A stretch of DNA of 64,000 nt from Cupriavidus basilensis OR16 (GCF_000243095.1 NZ_AHJE01000010.1:30891-94890), one strand, 5' to 3'; shown: positions 9,095 through 18,463, counted from the first letter of the stretch. Program-made: numbers and translations. Notes: a model not told the origin generated them from the letters alone.

Positions 9095-9154
9095 TTGGTG
9101 AAGAAACTGGTGACGACATTGGTGACGACACTGGTAGCGACGTTGATGGCGAAA
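9095..9154. repeat. Five imperfect 12-bp tandem repeats upstream of gnd
   Basis: Consecutive 12-mers TTGGTGAAGAAA, CTGGTGACGACA, TTGGTGACGACA, CTGGTAGCGACG and TTGATGGCGAAA occupy 9095-9154, about 25 bases upstream of the gnd start. Units 2 and 3 differ by one base. The array lies in the presumed promoter/leader. Confidence 0.8.
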
Positions 9155-9637
9155 CCTGCTGCCGCCACGAGGCATTGTCTACCTCTCCAAGCGCACTTGC
9201 ACAGGCATCGCCGCCCCGGTGAACATGCCACTTAGCGCACTTCAGCTCAGCGTGGCTCGCGTTCGAGCGCACACGGGATACAAAACTCCGCAAGCCCGAT
9301 TTACACCAACTAAACAGACGCTTAAAATTGCCGGGCCAGCAGCGGCGGACTTGCATACGACCGGGCGGCTCCGATTTCACCGGCCAGCTTCTGGGGACAC
9401 AGGCCGGCTAACCGCCCCCTAGCGCCCCCTAGCCATGTCCCAGTTCTTGCCGCCAGTCCAACGCCTGCGCCCCGCCGTATCGATCCCTCGCATCGAGTAG
9501 CGCCAGCATCACACCTTCGCTATCCGTTTCGCACCCGCCCCAAGACCGCACTGTCCCGCGCGCCCCAAGCATGGCGCGCCACGGTTCGTCGTCCGGGCCC
9601 AGCGCCTCACCGCCAAGACACTCGCCATCGCATCGCC
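9155..9637. other. Intergenic region between gnd and the MFS pseudogene
   Basis: No convincing coding frame. It must carry the promoters of gnd-zwf (minus) and of the MFS gene (plus). A direct repeat CGCCCCCTAG x2 occurs near 9413-9432. No recognisable operator was seen. Confidence 0.5.
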
Positions 9638-10704
9638 ATGTCCGCAAACAGCACGACCCTCGCCGCCCCGGAATCCGGGGAACACCAGCAAGGCAGCATC
9701 AACCGGCGCATCGCCGCCATCGTCTTCTTCAATTTCATTGCCTACCTGACGGTCGGCCTGCCGCTGGCGGTGGTGCCCGGCTTCGTCCACGGCGATCTCG
9801 GCTTTGGCACGGTCGTGGCCGGGCTGGCGGTCAGCATCCAGTACCTGGCCACACTGCTGAGCCGCGCTTACGCCGGCAACCTGTGCGACCTGCAAGGCCC
9901 CAAGAAATTGGCGACGTGGGCGCCCGCCATACCGGCAAGGTGATCTCGTGGAATGGCATGACCACCTACGGCGCACTGGCGCTGGGCGCGCCGGTCGGCG
10001 TGCTGCTGGACGCGCGCTGGGGCTTTGCCGCGCTGGGCATCGTCGCCACCGCCATGGCCCTGGCCGCGTTCGCGCTGGCGCGGCGCAAGGCGGCCGTGCC
10101 CACGGTCAAGGGCGCGCGCATGCCGTTTCGCACTGTGTTCCGCCACATGACGCCGTTCGGGCTGTGCCTGGCGCTGGGCTCGGTGGGCTTTGGCGCCATC
10201 ACGGCCTTTGTCACGCTGTACTACGCCAGCCACGGCTGGAATCACGCCGCGCTGGCGCTGACCAGCCTGGGCGTGAGCTTTGTGATGGCGCGCCTGCTGC
10301 TGGCCGAGAGCATCGGCCGCTTTGGCGGCTACCGGGTCGCACTGTGCTCGTTTGCCGTGGAAGCTGCCGGCCTGGCCTTGATCTGGCTGGCGGCCACGCC
10401 CGCGCAAGCCCTGATCGGCGCCGCCGTCACCGGCTTTGGCTTTGCCCTGGTGTTTCCCTCGCTGGGCATGGAGGCGGTCAAGCTGGTGCCCCAAAGCAAT
10501 CGCGGCTCGGCGCTTGGCGCCTATGCGCTGTTCCTGGACCTGGCGCTGGGGCTGACCGGCCCGGTGGCCGGCGTGATCGCCAGCCATGCGGGCTATGGCT
10601 CGGTGTTCCTGTTTTCGGCCGTGGCGGCGCTAGGCGGACTAGGCCTGAGCCAGGTGCTGGCGGCGCGGTCGCGGCGGACTGCCGTGTCGGCGCCGACACA
10701 CTGA
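9638..10704 (+). pseudogene. MFS transporter (YfcJ/YhhS-like), internally deleted and frameshifted
   Basis: The first frame (9638-9943) starts MSANSTTLAAPESGEHQQGS, has TM1 and TM2 (AYLTVGLPLAVVPGFVHGDL, LAVSIQYLATLLSRAYAGNL) and reaches the loop-2 motif CDLQGPKK. The downstream frame resumes at GARHTGKVISWNGMTTYGAL, the TM5 region, and continues through the last helix. About 50-60 residues (TM3-TM4) are missing at about 9900-9920 and the two parts are in different frames. Family proteins are about 400 residues; here about 355 codons remain. Likely non-functional. Family assignment is from the GKVISWNG block. Confidence 0.82.
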
Positions 10705-11186
10705 CTATCGCAACACGCCAATCTCGCGGCACGCCAGGCGAGGCCGCGAGGCATTCCGAGGCGATGAATTGATTCGGAAATTTCCTAATCTATTTTCAGA
10801 CAAATCCGATTGATATTCTGGCAATTAACGTTAATCCAGCCTTCAAAGTCGATTAATCGCAGGCATCAGCCGTTTTGTGCTTGACCCATTCAACTTACCC
10901 CGCTACAGTACGCGGGTTCTTAATTCCAGGGCTACCCAGTGAGCACTTGTTCCGACGACAGTAGTCGATCCAGGATCGGCACCTCCGCCTGACGGGCCAC
11001 GGTATCCCTAGCGACCGTGCCCCGCTTGCGGCACGGTGCTTCGAGGCCAGACGTCCTGTCCCGCCTCTCTTCTTGAATACGGCTTCATTCTTCTGATCGC
11101 GCCTGCGTTGCAGCACGCCGCTGCCTGCGCTTGCCCGCGATTTGCACAAGGCTCACCGGTGCTTCCTGCTCAATACAGGAGTTCTC
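10705..11186. other. Long leader/promoter region upstream of the MgtC gene
   Basis: No convincing gene. An AT-rich stretch at 10770-10860 probably holds the promoter. The following 270 bases could form a structured leader: ACCGTGCC-(8)-GGCACGGT is a perfect 8-bp stem at 11014-11037. A 17-codon GTG ORF begins at 10939 (MSTCSDDSSRSRIGTSA) but has only a modest ribosome-binding site. No known riboswitch class is recognised. Confidence 0.45.
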
Positions 11187-11891
11187 ATGGTGTGGCACGA
11201 ATTTGCCCTGCGCTTGCTCGAAGCGCTAGCGCTGGGCGCCTGCATCGGTACCGAGCGGCAGCTGCGCCAGCGCATGGCGGGGCTGCGCACCAACGCGCTG
11301 GTCGCCGCTGGCGCGGCCTTGTTTGTTTCGGTTTCCGCCTTTACGTTTGATCCGCAGGGGCATGCGCGCATTGCCGCGCAGGTCGTCTCGGGCATCGGCT
11401 TTCTCGGCGCCGGCGTGATCATGCGCGACGGCCTGAACGTGCGCGGCCTGAATACCGCTGCCACGCTGTGGTGCTCCGCCGCCGTCGGCGTGCTCGCCGG
11501 CCTTGGCCATGCGCTGGAAGCCGCGATCGGCACCGCCTGCATCCTGTGCGCCAACTTTGGCCTGCGCATGCTGGGCCAGCGCATCAATCGCAACGGCACG
11601 GCCACCGCGCCGGAAGTCGAGATGGTCTATCGCATCACCACGGTATGCACGGCCCAGGAAGAAATCCGCGTGCGCGGCTTGCTGCTGCATGCACTGACCG
11701 AAATGCCCGCCCTGCTGCTGCAGTCGCTGCACAGCGAGGATACCGCCGGCGGCGGACACATAGAAGTCCGCGCCGACGTGCTGGCCGCGCCCGGCCATGA
11801 AGGCAAGCTCGAGCAGATCGTCAGCCGCATCAGCATGGAGAAGAGCGTTTCCCTCGTGCGCTGGGCCATTCCGGCCAGCGCGCTCGAATAA
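11187..11891 (+). CDS. MgtC/SapB family membrane protein
   Basis: A 234-residue protein. The N-terminal half holds about four transmembrane helices with family motifs GTERQLRQRMAGLRTNALVA (about 21-40), VVSGIGFLGAGVIMRDG (about 64-80) and VRGLNTAATLWCSAAVG. The C-terminal half (about 145-230) is an ACT-like cytoplasmic domain, YRITTVCTAQEEIRVRGLLL to VRWAIP. MgtC proteins are induced in low magnesium and help intracellular survival and cation/phosphate or ATPase homeostasis; no transport reaction is firmly established. ATG 11187 follows CAGGAG. Next to a related single-domain protein and a metal efflux operon. Confidence 0.9.
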   Translation: MVWHEFALRLLEALALGACIGTERQLRQRMAGLRTNALVAAGAALFVSVSAFTFDPQGHARIAAQVVSGIGFLGAGVIMRDGLNVRGLNTAATLWCSAAVGVLAGLGHALEAAIGTACILCANFGLRMLGQRINRNGTATAPEVEMVYRITTVCTAQEEIRVRGLLLHALTEMPALLLQSLHSEDTAGGGHIEVRADVLAAPGHEGKLEQIVSRISMEKSVSLVRWAIPASALE

Positions 11892-11918
11892 CCCCAAGGA
11901 GAAAGAAAGGAGCTGGAT

Positions 11919-12275
11919 ATGCGTTTGTTCAACTGGATGCTCCCCCAGGCCCCCAACCGCCGCGCCGCCCAGGCGGGCCGCGGCACTGCCGCCCAGCTGT
12001 TCCAGGTGGTGCTGCTCTGCAAGGACGACTATGGCGCCCGGCTCGAGCAGCAGATTCGCCATGAGCTGGCCGCCCACGATTTCTCGCTGCAACGCTTGCG
12101 CACACGCCAGTGCGAGCGCCGCGAGCTGGTCGAGATGCGCGTGCTGGTGCATTGCCAGCCGGGCGGCAGGCCCGGCATGGTCAAGCTGGTGCAGCGCCTT
12201 GGCCTGGAGCCGCTGGTTCGCGCCGTGCGCTGGGAAACCGTGCCGCAGCCCGAGCGTGCGTTAGCGGCGGCCTGA
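11919..12275 (+). CDS. Stand-alone MgtC C-terminal-like (ACT-like) domain protein
   Basis: A 118-residue soluble protein with no signal peptide or membrane helix. Residues about 25-108 follow the same pattern as the C-terminal domain of the preceding MgtC protein: FQVVLLCKDDYGARLEQQIR aligns with YRITTVCTAQEEIRVRGLLL, and LVRAVRWETV with SVSLVRWAIP, with a comparable central V-R/L-V-H-C strand. This suggests a detached paralogous ferredoxin/ACT-fold domain. The gene lies 27 bases after mgtC with an AAGGAGAAAGAAAGGAGC ribosome-binding region, so the two are probably co-transcribed. It may modulate MgtC or bind a ligand; that role is inference. Confidence 0.72.
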   Translation: MRLFNWMLPQAPNRRAAQAGRGTAAQLFQVVLLCKDDYGARLEQQIRHELAAHDFSLQRLRTRQCERRELVEMRVLVHCQPGGRPGMVKLVQRLGLEPLVRAVRWETVPQPERALAAA

Positions 12276-12323
12276 GAGCAAGACCGGCCCACCAGAATCC
12301 ACCCCGATTGCCTGAGGAAAGAC

Positions 12324-12383
12324 ATGGACCCCGACCCTTCCAGTAGGCAGCGCCGAAGGCACGGCGTGTTCCCGTTGGCCTGA
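12324..12383 (+). CDS. Putative MgtL-like leader peptide
   Basis: A 19-codon ORF encoding MDPDPSSRQRRRHGVFPLA, with a strong GAGGAAAG six bases before the ATG. From memory, the enterobacterial MgtL leader peptide starts M-E-P-D-P and has an R-R-R block; the same acidic-proline start and triple Arg occur here. In enterobacteria, low magnesium destabilises ribosomes on such Asp/Glu-Pro runs and lets transcription continue past a Rho-dependent stop. The ORF lies 337 bases before an HME-RND operon and just after an MgtC locus. Length is too short for statistical certainty; the resemblance could be chance. Confidence 0.5.
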   Translation: MDPDPSSRQRRRHGVFPLA

Positions 12384-12720
12384 TTCCGCTTCCAGCACCC
12401 TGCCGGAGCCGCGGCGCCAGCCACCTGGACCCGCCTGGCTCCCATTGCGTTTCGCGGCATCCCGGCCGCGTGTGCGCCGGAACCGCCCCGCCTTCCGCGC
12501 CGCCGCCCTCCCGTTAGCAACGCGGGCGTTTCGCCCATCACCGGTTACCTGCGTGGACTTGCCACCTCGCAGCGCCGGGGATGCGTCACGCCTGTCGATT
12601 CCTGTCGTCCGTGGATCCTGCCTTGCGCTTTGCGCTTCCATCGACGACGCACCGGCAACAAGCGGTGCCCCCGCCCTGGCTAGCGCCACGGAAAAGCGCA
12701 CCGACCGAGGAGAAAGACCA
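12384..12720 (+). promoter_or_regulatory. Long leader upstream of the HME-RND operon
   Basis: There are 337 bases without a supported gene between the small ORF and the membrane-fusion gene. The segment 12481-12512 is very C-rich and G-poor in places, resembling a Rho-loading region, and is followed by the small hairpin GGGCG-TTT-CGCCC at 12524-12536. These are what a peptide-controlled Rho-dependent attenuator would need, but no function is shown. Confidence 0.4.
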
Positions 12721-13887
12721 ATGCATACGCCCGCCACCCGCCAACACTTGCCGCTGCACCGGCCGCCAGGCCTTGTGCTCGCCGCCATTTGCACAGCATG
12801 CATCGTGCTGGCCGGCTGCGATGGCGCCAGCCTGCCTGGCGCCATCGCCAACACACCCGCGCACAGCACCGAACCGGTTCGCGAGGGCAACTTCATCACG
12901 GTGCCCGAGGCATCGCCGCTGCGTACCCAGCTGCAGGTTCAGACCATTGTCGAGCAAGCGCTGGAGCGCCCCATCGAGGTCCCGGGGACGATCGAGCCCG
13001 ATGCCGCCAAGCTGGTCAAGATCGTGCCGCCGATGCCCGGGCGCATCGTCCGCCTGCACGCCGCGCTGGGCGATGTCGTGCGCAAGGGCGATCCGCTCCT
13101 CACGCTGGATTCCGCCGAGCTGAGCGCGGCGCAGGGCGAGGCCAGCAAGGCCCGCGCGGCGCTGCTTGACGCGAGGCTGAACCTGGACCGCCAACGCGCA
13201 TTGTTCGAGGCCGAGATCGCGGCCCGCAAGGACTACGAACAAGCCCAGCTGGCCTACGCGCAAGCTAGCAGCGACGCCGAAACCACGGCTGCCCGGCTCG
13301 CGCAGCTTGGCGCCGGGAGCGCCCCGCAGTCGCACCGCCAGTACACCATGCACGCGCCGCTGGCCGGCCGGGTGATCGAGCTCGAAGGCGCGCAGGGCGG
13401 CTTCTGGAACGACAACGGCGCGCCGGTCATGACGGTGGCCGACCTGTCCACGGTCTACCTCGCGGCCAGCGTGTCGGAGAAAGACATCGCCTCGATCTTC
13501 GTCGGCCAGCCCGCCGAGATCCTGCTCAACGCCTACCCCGGCAAGCCCGTGACCGGCAAGGTCCGCTACATCGGCGAGATCCTCGACCCCGACACCCGCA
13601 CCGTCAAGGTCCGCGTGGCCATCGACAACACGGATGGACGCTATCGCCCGGGCCTCTTTGCCAAGGTGATCTTCGCGGGAGAAAAGCACGCGGCGCTGCT
13701 GGTGCCGCCCACGGCGCTGCTGCAAAGCGGGCTCTACACGCGCGTGCTGGTAGAGAAGGCGCCGCTGCGCTTCGAGCCGCGCGTGGTCACCACGGGCGCG
13801 CATGCCGACGGACAGGTCGAGATCCTCGCCGGGCTCAAGGCCGGCGAACGCATCGTCGTAAAAAACGGAGTGCTGCTACATGATTGA
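12721..13887 (+). CDS. HME-RND efflux membrane fusion lipoprotein (CzcB type)
   Basis: A 388-residue periplasmic adaptor linking the inner-membrane RND pump to its outer-membrane channel. A hydrophobic signal ends in the lipobox LAGC with acylated C33. The barrel-sandwich halves flank a helical hairpin: MPGRIVRLHAALGDVVRKGDPLL (first lipoyl half, about 105-128), a coiled hairpin (about 135-200), then MHAPLAGRVIEL (second half), the beta-barrel YPGKPVTGKVRYIGEILDPD, and the membrane-proximal domain near the C-terminus. ATG 12721 follows GAGGAGAAAGACCA. It overlaps the pump gene by 8 bases. Substrate expected to be a divalent cation from the pump motif. Confidence 0.92.
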   Translation: MHTPATRQHLPLHRPPGLVLAAICTACIVLAGCDGASLPGAIANTPAHSTEPVREGNFITVPEASPLRTQLQVQTIVEQALERPIEVPGTIEPDAAKLVKIVPPMPGRIVRLHAALGDVVRKGDPLLTLDSAELSAAQGEASKARAALLDARLNLDRQRALFEAEIAARKDYEQAQLAYAQASSDAETTAARLAQLGAGSAPQSHRQYTMHAPLAGRVIELEGAQGGFWNDNGAPVMTVADLSTVYLAASVSEKDIASIFVGQPAEILLNAYPGKPVTGKVRYIGEILDPDTRTVKVRVAIDNTDGRYRPGLFAKVIFAGEKHAALLVPPTALLQSGLYTRVLVEKAPLRFEPRVVTTGAHADGQVEILAGLKAGERIVVKNGVLLHD

Positions 13888-16800
13888 CCGCCTCGTCACC
13901 CTATGCTTTAACCGGCGCGCCATCATCTGGCTGGTCTTTGGGCTGGTGGCGCTGTACGGCGCCTACAGCTGGAAGCAACTGCCCATCGAAGCCTATCCGG
14001 ACATTGCCGACGTGACTTCGCAGATCGTGACCCAGGTGCCGGGCCTCGGCGCGGAGGAAATCGAGCAGCAGATCACCATCCCGCTGGAGCGCGCGCTGCT
14101 GGCCACACCCGGCATGCACGTGCTGCGCACCCGTAGCCTGTTTGCGCTATCCCTGATCACCGTGGTGTTCGAGGATGGCACGGATGGCTACTGGGCGCGA
14201 CAGCGCCTGCAGGAACGCCTGAACGAGGTCGACCTGCCCTACGGCGCCAAGCCGGGACTGGACCCGTACACCTCGCCCACAGGCGAGTTCTACCGCTACA
14301 CGCTGGAGTCCAACACGCGCGACCTGCGCGAGCTCTCCGAGCTGCAGACCTGGACCGTGATCCCGCGCCTGAAGAAGGTCCGCGGCGTGGTCGACGTGAC
14401 CAATTTCGGCGGGCTCACCACGCAGTTCATGCTGGAACTCGACCCGGCGCGGCTGACGCAGTACAGCCTGACGCTGACGCAGGTCACCGAGGCGCTCAAC
14501 GCCAACAACGTCAATGCGGGCGGCAGCGTCATCGACCGCGGCGAACAATCGTACGTGGTGCGTGGCGTGGGCCTGCTGCGCTCGCTCGATGACATGGGCA
14601 ACGTGGTGGTCACGAGCAAGGACGGCACCCCCGTGCTGGTCAAGGATCTCGGCACGCTGCGCTACGGCAACGTGGAGCGGCGCGGCATCCTGGGCAAGGA
14701 CGACAACCCCGACACGATCTCCGGCATCACGCTGCTGCTCAAGGATTTCAACGCATCGGAAGCGCTTGAGGGCGTGCACGAGGCAGTGCGGGATCTCAAC
14801 GACAACCTGCTGCCCAAGGATGTGAAGGTAGTCGCCTACCTCGACCGCACCTCGCTGATCGACGCCACCATGCGCACGGTGGGCTTCACGCTGACCGAGG
14901 GCATGCTGCTGGTCGGCATCGTGCTCTTGCTGTTCCTGGGCAGCCCGCGCGCGGCGCTCATCGTGGCGCTGACGATTCCGCTATCGCTGCTGATCGCCTT
15001 TGTCTTCATGTATCACCTGCGCATTCCGGCCAACCTGCTGAGCCTGGGGGCGATCGACTTCGGCATCCTGGTGGATGGCGCGGTGGTGCTGGTGGAGAAC
15101 ATCCTGCGCCGGCGCGAGCGGGACAAGGACCGCACGCTCACCCCGCGCGACGCCATCGACGCGACCCTGCAGGTGGCACGGCCGATGTTCTTCGGCATGC
15201 TGGTGATCGTGGCGGCCTACCTGCCCTTGTTCTCCTTCGAGCGCATCGAGTACAAGCTGTTCTCGCCGATGGCCTTCGCCGTGGGCGCGGCGCTGCTCGG
15301 CGCGTTGATCGTGGCGCTGGCGCTGGTGCCGGGGCTGGCCTGGATTGCCATGCGCAAGCCGCGCCGCGTGTTCCACAACCCCGTGCTGGACTGGCTGGGC
15401 GTGCGCTACCGCGCGGCGCTGGAACGCGGCATCGGCCGGGTCCGCTGGGTGGCCGCGAGCAGCGCGCTGGCCCTGGCCTGCGTGCTGGCGCTTGGCGCCA
15501 CCATCGGCCGGGACTTCCTGCCCTACCTGGATGAAGGCTCGCTGTGGCTGCAGGTGCAGATGCCGCCCGGCATCACCCTGGAGCGCGCCTCCAACATGGC
15601 CAGCGAGCTGCGCCGGGTGACGCGCGAGTTCCCGGAAGTCTCCTACGTGGTCACCCAGACCGGGCGCAACGATGACGGCACCGACTACTGGACGCCCTCG
15701 CATATCGAGGCCAGCGTCGGCCTGCATCCGTACAAGACCTGGGCCTCGGGCATGACCAAGCAGCAGCTGATCGACAAGCTGGCGGCGCGCTACGCGCAGA
15801 TGCCGGGCTACTCGGTCGGCTTCATGCAGCCGATGATCGACGGGGTCCAGGACAAGCTCTCCGGTGCCCATAGCGACCTGGTGGTCAAGGTGTTCGGCGA
15901 CGACCTGGGCGACGTGCGCCGCATTGCCGGCGAAGTGGCCACCGCGCTGCGCGGCGTGCCCGGCGCGGCCGATGTGGCGATCGACGTGGAGCCGCCGCTG
16001 CCCAACCTGAAGATCGACCTGGACCGCGCCGCCGCCGCGCGCTACGGCATCAACGCGGCCGACGTGGCCGAGCTGATCTCGACCGGCATCGGCGGCGCGC
16101 CGGTCGGCCAGCTCTATGTGGGTGAGAAGAGCTACGACATGACCGTGCGTTTTCCGCCGGCCATGCGCGCCAGCACATCTGGCGTGGGCGACCTGATGCT
16201 GAGCGCCGCCAACGGCGCCAAGGTGCCGCTGGCGCAAGTCGCGCGCATCACCACCGTGTCCGGCGAAAGCGTGATCGTGCGCGAGATGGCGCGCCGCCAC
16301 ATCATCGTGCGCCTGAACGTGCGCGAGCGCGACCTGTCCGGCTTCCTCAAGGAGGCCCAGCCCGTCATCGAGCGCGCCGTGTCCTATGACCACAAGCGCA
16401 TCCAGATCGAGTGGGGCGGCCAGTTCGAGAATCTCGAACGCGCACAGGCACGCCTGGCCATCATCCTGCCGATGACGCTCGCGCTGATGTTCGTGCTGCT
16501 GTTTGCCGAGTTCCGCAACCTGCGCCAGCCGGCGCTGGTGCTGCTGGCGGTGCCCCTGGCCACCATCGGCGGCCTGGCTGCGCTGCACCTGCGTGGCATG
16601 ACGCTGAACGTATCCAGCGCGGTGGGTTTCATCGCGCTGTTCGGCGTGGCCGTGCTCAACGGCGTGCTGATGATCGCGCAGATCAACCGGTTGCGCACGC
16701 AGGACGGCTTGGCCCTGCGCGTAGCGGTGATCGAAGGCGCGGCTAGCCGCATGCGGCCGGTGCTGATGACCGCCACCGTCGCCGCCATCGGGCTGACGCC

Positions 16801-17020
16801 CGCGATGCTGGCGGTCGGGTTAGGCAGCGATGTGCAGCGCCCGCTGGCCACCGTGGTGGTGGGTGGCCTCTTTACCGCCACCTTGCTGACCCTGCTGTTG
16901 CTGCCCGCCCTTTACTACCTGGTCGAAGCCCGCGCCGAGCGCGCGGCGCAAGGTACCAGGGAATCGGAAATCGATGCCGAAGGCACCGCACCGGCGACCA
17001 GCACCGGCGGCCAGGCCTGA
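13880..17020 (+). CDS. Heavy-metal efflux RND permease (CzcA/HME family)
   Basis: A 1046-residue proton-driven inner-membrane pump with 12 transmembrane segments and two large periplasmic loops. TM1 opens IIWLVFGLVALYGAYSWKQLPIEAYPDI. The TM4 motif IDFGILVDGAVVLVEN gives D393, D399 and E406, with the spacing of the proton-relay residues of CzcA; this pattern marks HME pumps for divalent cations (Zn, Co, Ni, Cd) rather than the Cu/Ag class. Length matches CzcA. It overlaps the fusion-protein gene and is followed after 10 bases by the outer-membrane factor, so all three form one operon. The metal cannot be chosen from sequence. Confidence 0.94.
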   Translation: MIDRLVTLCFNRRAIIWLVFGLVALYGAYSWKQLPIEAYPDIADVTSQIVTQVPGLGAEEIEQQITIPLERALLATPGMHVLRTRSLFALSLITVVFEDGTDGYWARQRLQERLNEVDLPYGAKPGLDPYTSPTGEFYRYTLESNTRDLRELSELQTWTVIPRLKKVRGVVDVTNFGGLTTQFMLELDPARLTQYSLTLTQVTEALNANNVNAGGSVIDRGEQSYVVRGVGLLRSLDDMGNVVVTSKDGTPVLVKDLGTLRYGNVERRGILGKDDNPDTISGITLLLKDFNASEALEGVHEAVRDLNDNLLPKDVKVVAYLDRTSLIDATMRTVGFTLTEGMLLVGIVLLLFLGSPRAALIVALTIPLSLLIAFVFMYHLRIPANLLSLGAIDFGILVDGAVVLVENILRRRERDKDRTLTPRDAIDATLQVARPMFFGMLVIVAAYLPLFSFERIEYKLFSPMAFAVGAALLGALIVALALVPGLAWIAMRKPRRVFHNPVLDWLGVRYRAALERGIGRVRWVAASSALALACVLALGATIGRDFLPYLDEGSLWLQVQMPPGITLERASNMASELRRVTREFPEVSYVVTQTGRNDDGTDYWTPSHIEASVGLHPYKTWASGMTKQQLIDKLAARYAQMPGYSVGFMQPMIDGVQDKLSGAHSDLVVKVFGDDLGDVRRIAGEVATALRGVPGAADVAIDVEPPLPNLKIDLDRAAAARYGINAADVAELISTGIGGAPVGQLYVGEKSYDMTVRFPPAMRASTSGVGDLMLSAANGAKVPLAQVARITTVSGESVIVREMARRHIIVRLNVRERDLSGFLKEAQPVIERAVSYDHKRIQIEWGGQFENLERAQARLAIILPMTLALMFVLLFAEFRNLRQPALVLLAVPLATIGGLAALHLRGMTLNVSSAVGFIALFGVAVLNGVLMIAQINRLRTQDGLALRVAVIEGAASRMRPVLMTATVAAIGLTPAMLAVGLGSDVQRPLATVVVGGLFTATLLTLLLLPALYYLVEARAERAAQGTRESEIDAEGTAPATSTGGQA

Positions 17021-17030
17021 GGAGGATCCC

Positions 17031-18392
17031 ATGCAAATCAAAGACAAGAACTTGCAGGCCGCACCCGCGCTGCGCCACCTCGTCCTGGCTGCGTCGCTGC
17101 TGGCGGCATCCGCGTCCTGGGCGCAGGACACACCCGCCACCACCGCGGCCACGGCGCGCGCCCCGGTCCGCTTCTCCTCCTATCTCGACACCGTGGAGCG
17201 CCAGAACATCGGCCTGTCCGCGCAGCGGGAAACCATTCGCGGGGCCGAGGCCGAGATCTCGATCGCCGGGGTGCGCCCGGACCCGGTGCTCAAATACGGC
17301 CGTGGCAACATCGAGACCAGCCGCGCGGTGTCGTCCAAGCCGCCGCGCACCCATGAGTTCGAGATCGAGATCCCCATCGAACTGGGCGGCAAGCGCAACG
17401 CGCGCATCCGGGCCGCCCAGAGCAACCTGCGCCTGACCGAGGCCAACCTGCAGGGCTTCAAACACACGCTGTACCAGGAATCCGCCACCGCCTTTGTCGA
17501 AGCCTGCCGCAGCCGCGAGGCCCTGGTCCGGCAGGAGTCGACGCTATCCGCCCTGTCCAACGTGGTGCGCGCCAACGAGATCCGCCGCAAGGCGGGCGAC
17601 ATCGGCGGCCTGGAGCTGTCGCAGTCGCGGGTCGAGCGCGACCGCTTCACCGCCGAGGTGAAATCGGCGCGCGCCGCCGCGCAGGCCGCCATGCAAAAGC
17701 TGTCCATCCAGCTTGGCGTGCGCGTGGCCGAGGCCTTCGGCAACGCGCCACTGGCTTGCGAGTTCCAGCCCTACGATCCTGGCACCGATGGCGGCGCGCA
17801 GGTCGCCCAGGCGATGGAGGCGCGCGACGAGGTGCGCATCGCGCGCGCCACACTGGAGAATGCCCGCGACAAATCGGGACTGGCGCGCGCCAACCGCTGG
17901 GTGGATCCCACCGTGAGCTTCGCCATGACCATGACCCCCGGCGTGCGCGGCACCCTGGACGATGAAGGCCAGCCCGGCGGCGACGGCACGGCGCGCTCGC
18001 GCATGCTGGGCGTGTCGGTGTCGATTCCCCTGCCCTTGTCGCGGCTGCAGCGCGGCGAACTGATCCAGGCGGAGTCGGAGGTCACGCAGGCCATGCTGGT
18101 CCTGCGCGAGGCGGAGCTGAAAACCGAGATCGATGTGCGCAACGCGCTCACCGCGTTCCAGGCCGCGCAGGACAACCTGCAACGGTACCGCGACTCGGTG
18201 ATCGCCGACGCCGACCGGGTGCTGGACGGCATGCGCCAGTCGTACCGCCGGGGCGCTGCCTCCCTGCTGGAACTGCTCGATGCGCAACGCACCGCGGACG
18301 AGACCTACCTCGACTACCTCCAGGCCCAGGCGGACCTGGCGAACGCCACGGTGGAACTGCAACTTTCCACCGGCTTGCGGCCCGCGCTCTGA
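17031..18392 (+). CDS. Outer-membrane efflux channel (CzcC/TolC family)
   Basis: A 453-residue outer-membrane factor completing the tripartite pump. Signal peptide about residues 1-31, ending ASASWAQ. Two OEP repeats, roughly 55-240 and 250-450, carry the long coiled-coil helices (FVEACRSREALVRQESTLSA, YRRGAASLLELLDAQRTADE) and strand ELGGKRNARIRAAQSNL. The ATG at 17031 follows GAGGAGGAT and lies 10 bases after the pump stop. Length and order (B-A-C) fit czc-like systems. Confidence 0.93.
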   Translation: MQIKDKNLQAAPALRHLVLAASLLAASASWAQDTPATTAATARAPVRFSSYLDTVERQNIGLSAQRETIRGAEAEISIAGVRPDPVLKYGRGNIETSRAVSSKPPRTHEFEIEIPIELGGKRNARIRAAQSNLRLTEANLQGFKHTLYQESATAFVEACRSREALVRQESTLSALSNVVRANEIRRKAGDIGGLELSQSRVERDRFTAEVKSARAAAQAAMQKLSIQLGVRVAEAFGNAPLACEFQPYDPGTDGGAQVAQAMEARDEVRIARATLENARDKSGLARANRWVDPTVSFAMTMTPGVRGTLDDEGQPGGDGTARSRMLGVSVSIPLPLSRLQRGELIQAESEVTQAMLVLREAELKTEIDVRNALTAFQAAQDNLQRYRDSVIADADRVLDGMRQSYRRGAASLLELLDAQRTADETYLDYLQAQADLANATVELQLSTGLRPAL

Positions 18393-18463
18393 AGGGCCGT
18401 TGCGCCCGGCTACGGCCGGGTGCGCCAAACGCTTCGATTGCCACTAATTAACGGAGACCCGCC

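Noticed and set aside
11014..11037. Known riboswitch (M-box, yybP-ykoY or ykkC) before mgtC
   Set aside because: The hairpin is real, but none of the conserved core bases of these classes could be matched by eye.
14981..16588. 535-codon minus-strand open frame inside the RND pump gene
   Set aside because: Antisense shadow of the 1046-residue pump; no ribosome-binding site or family likeness.
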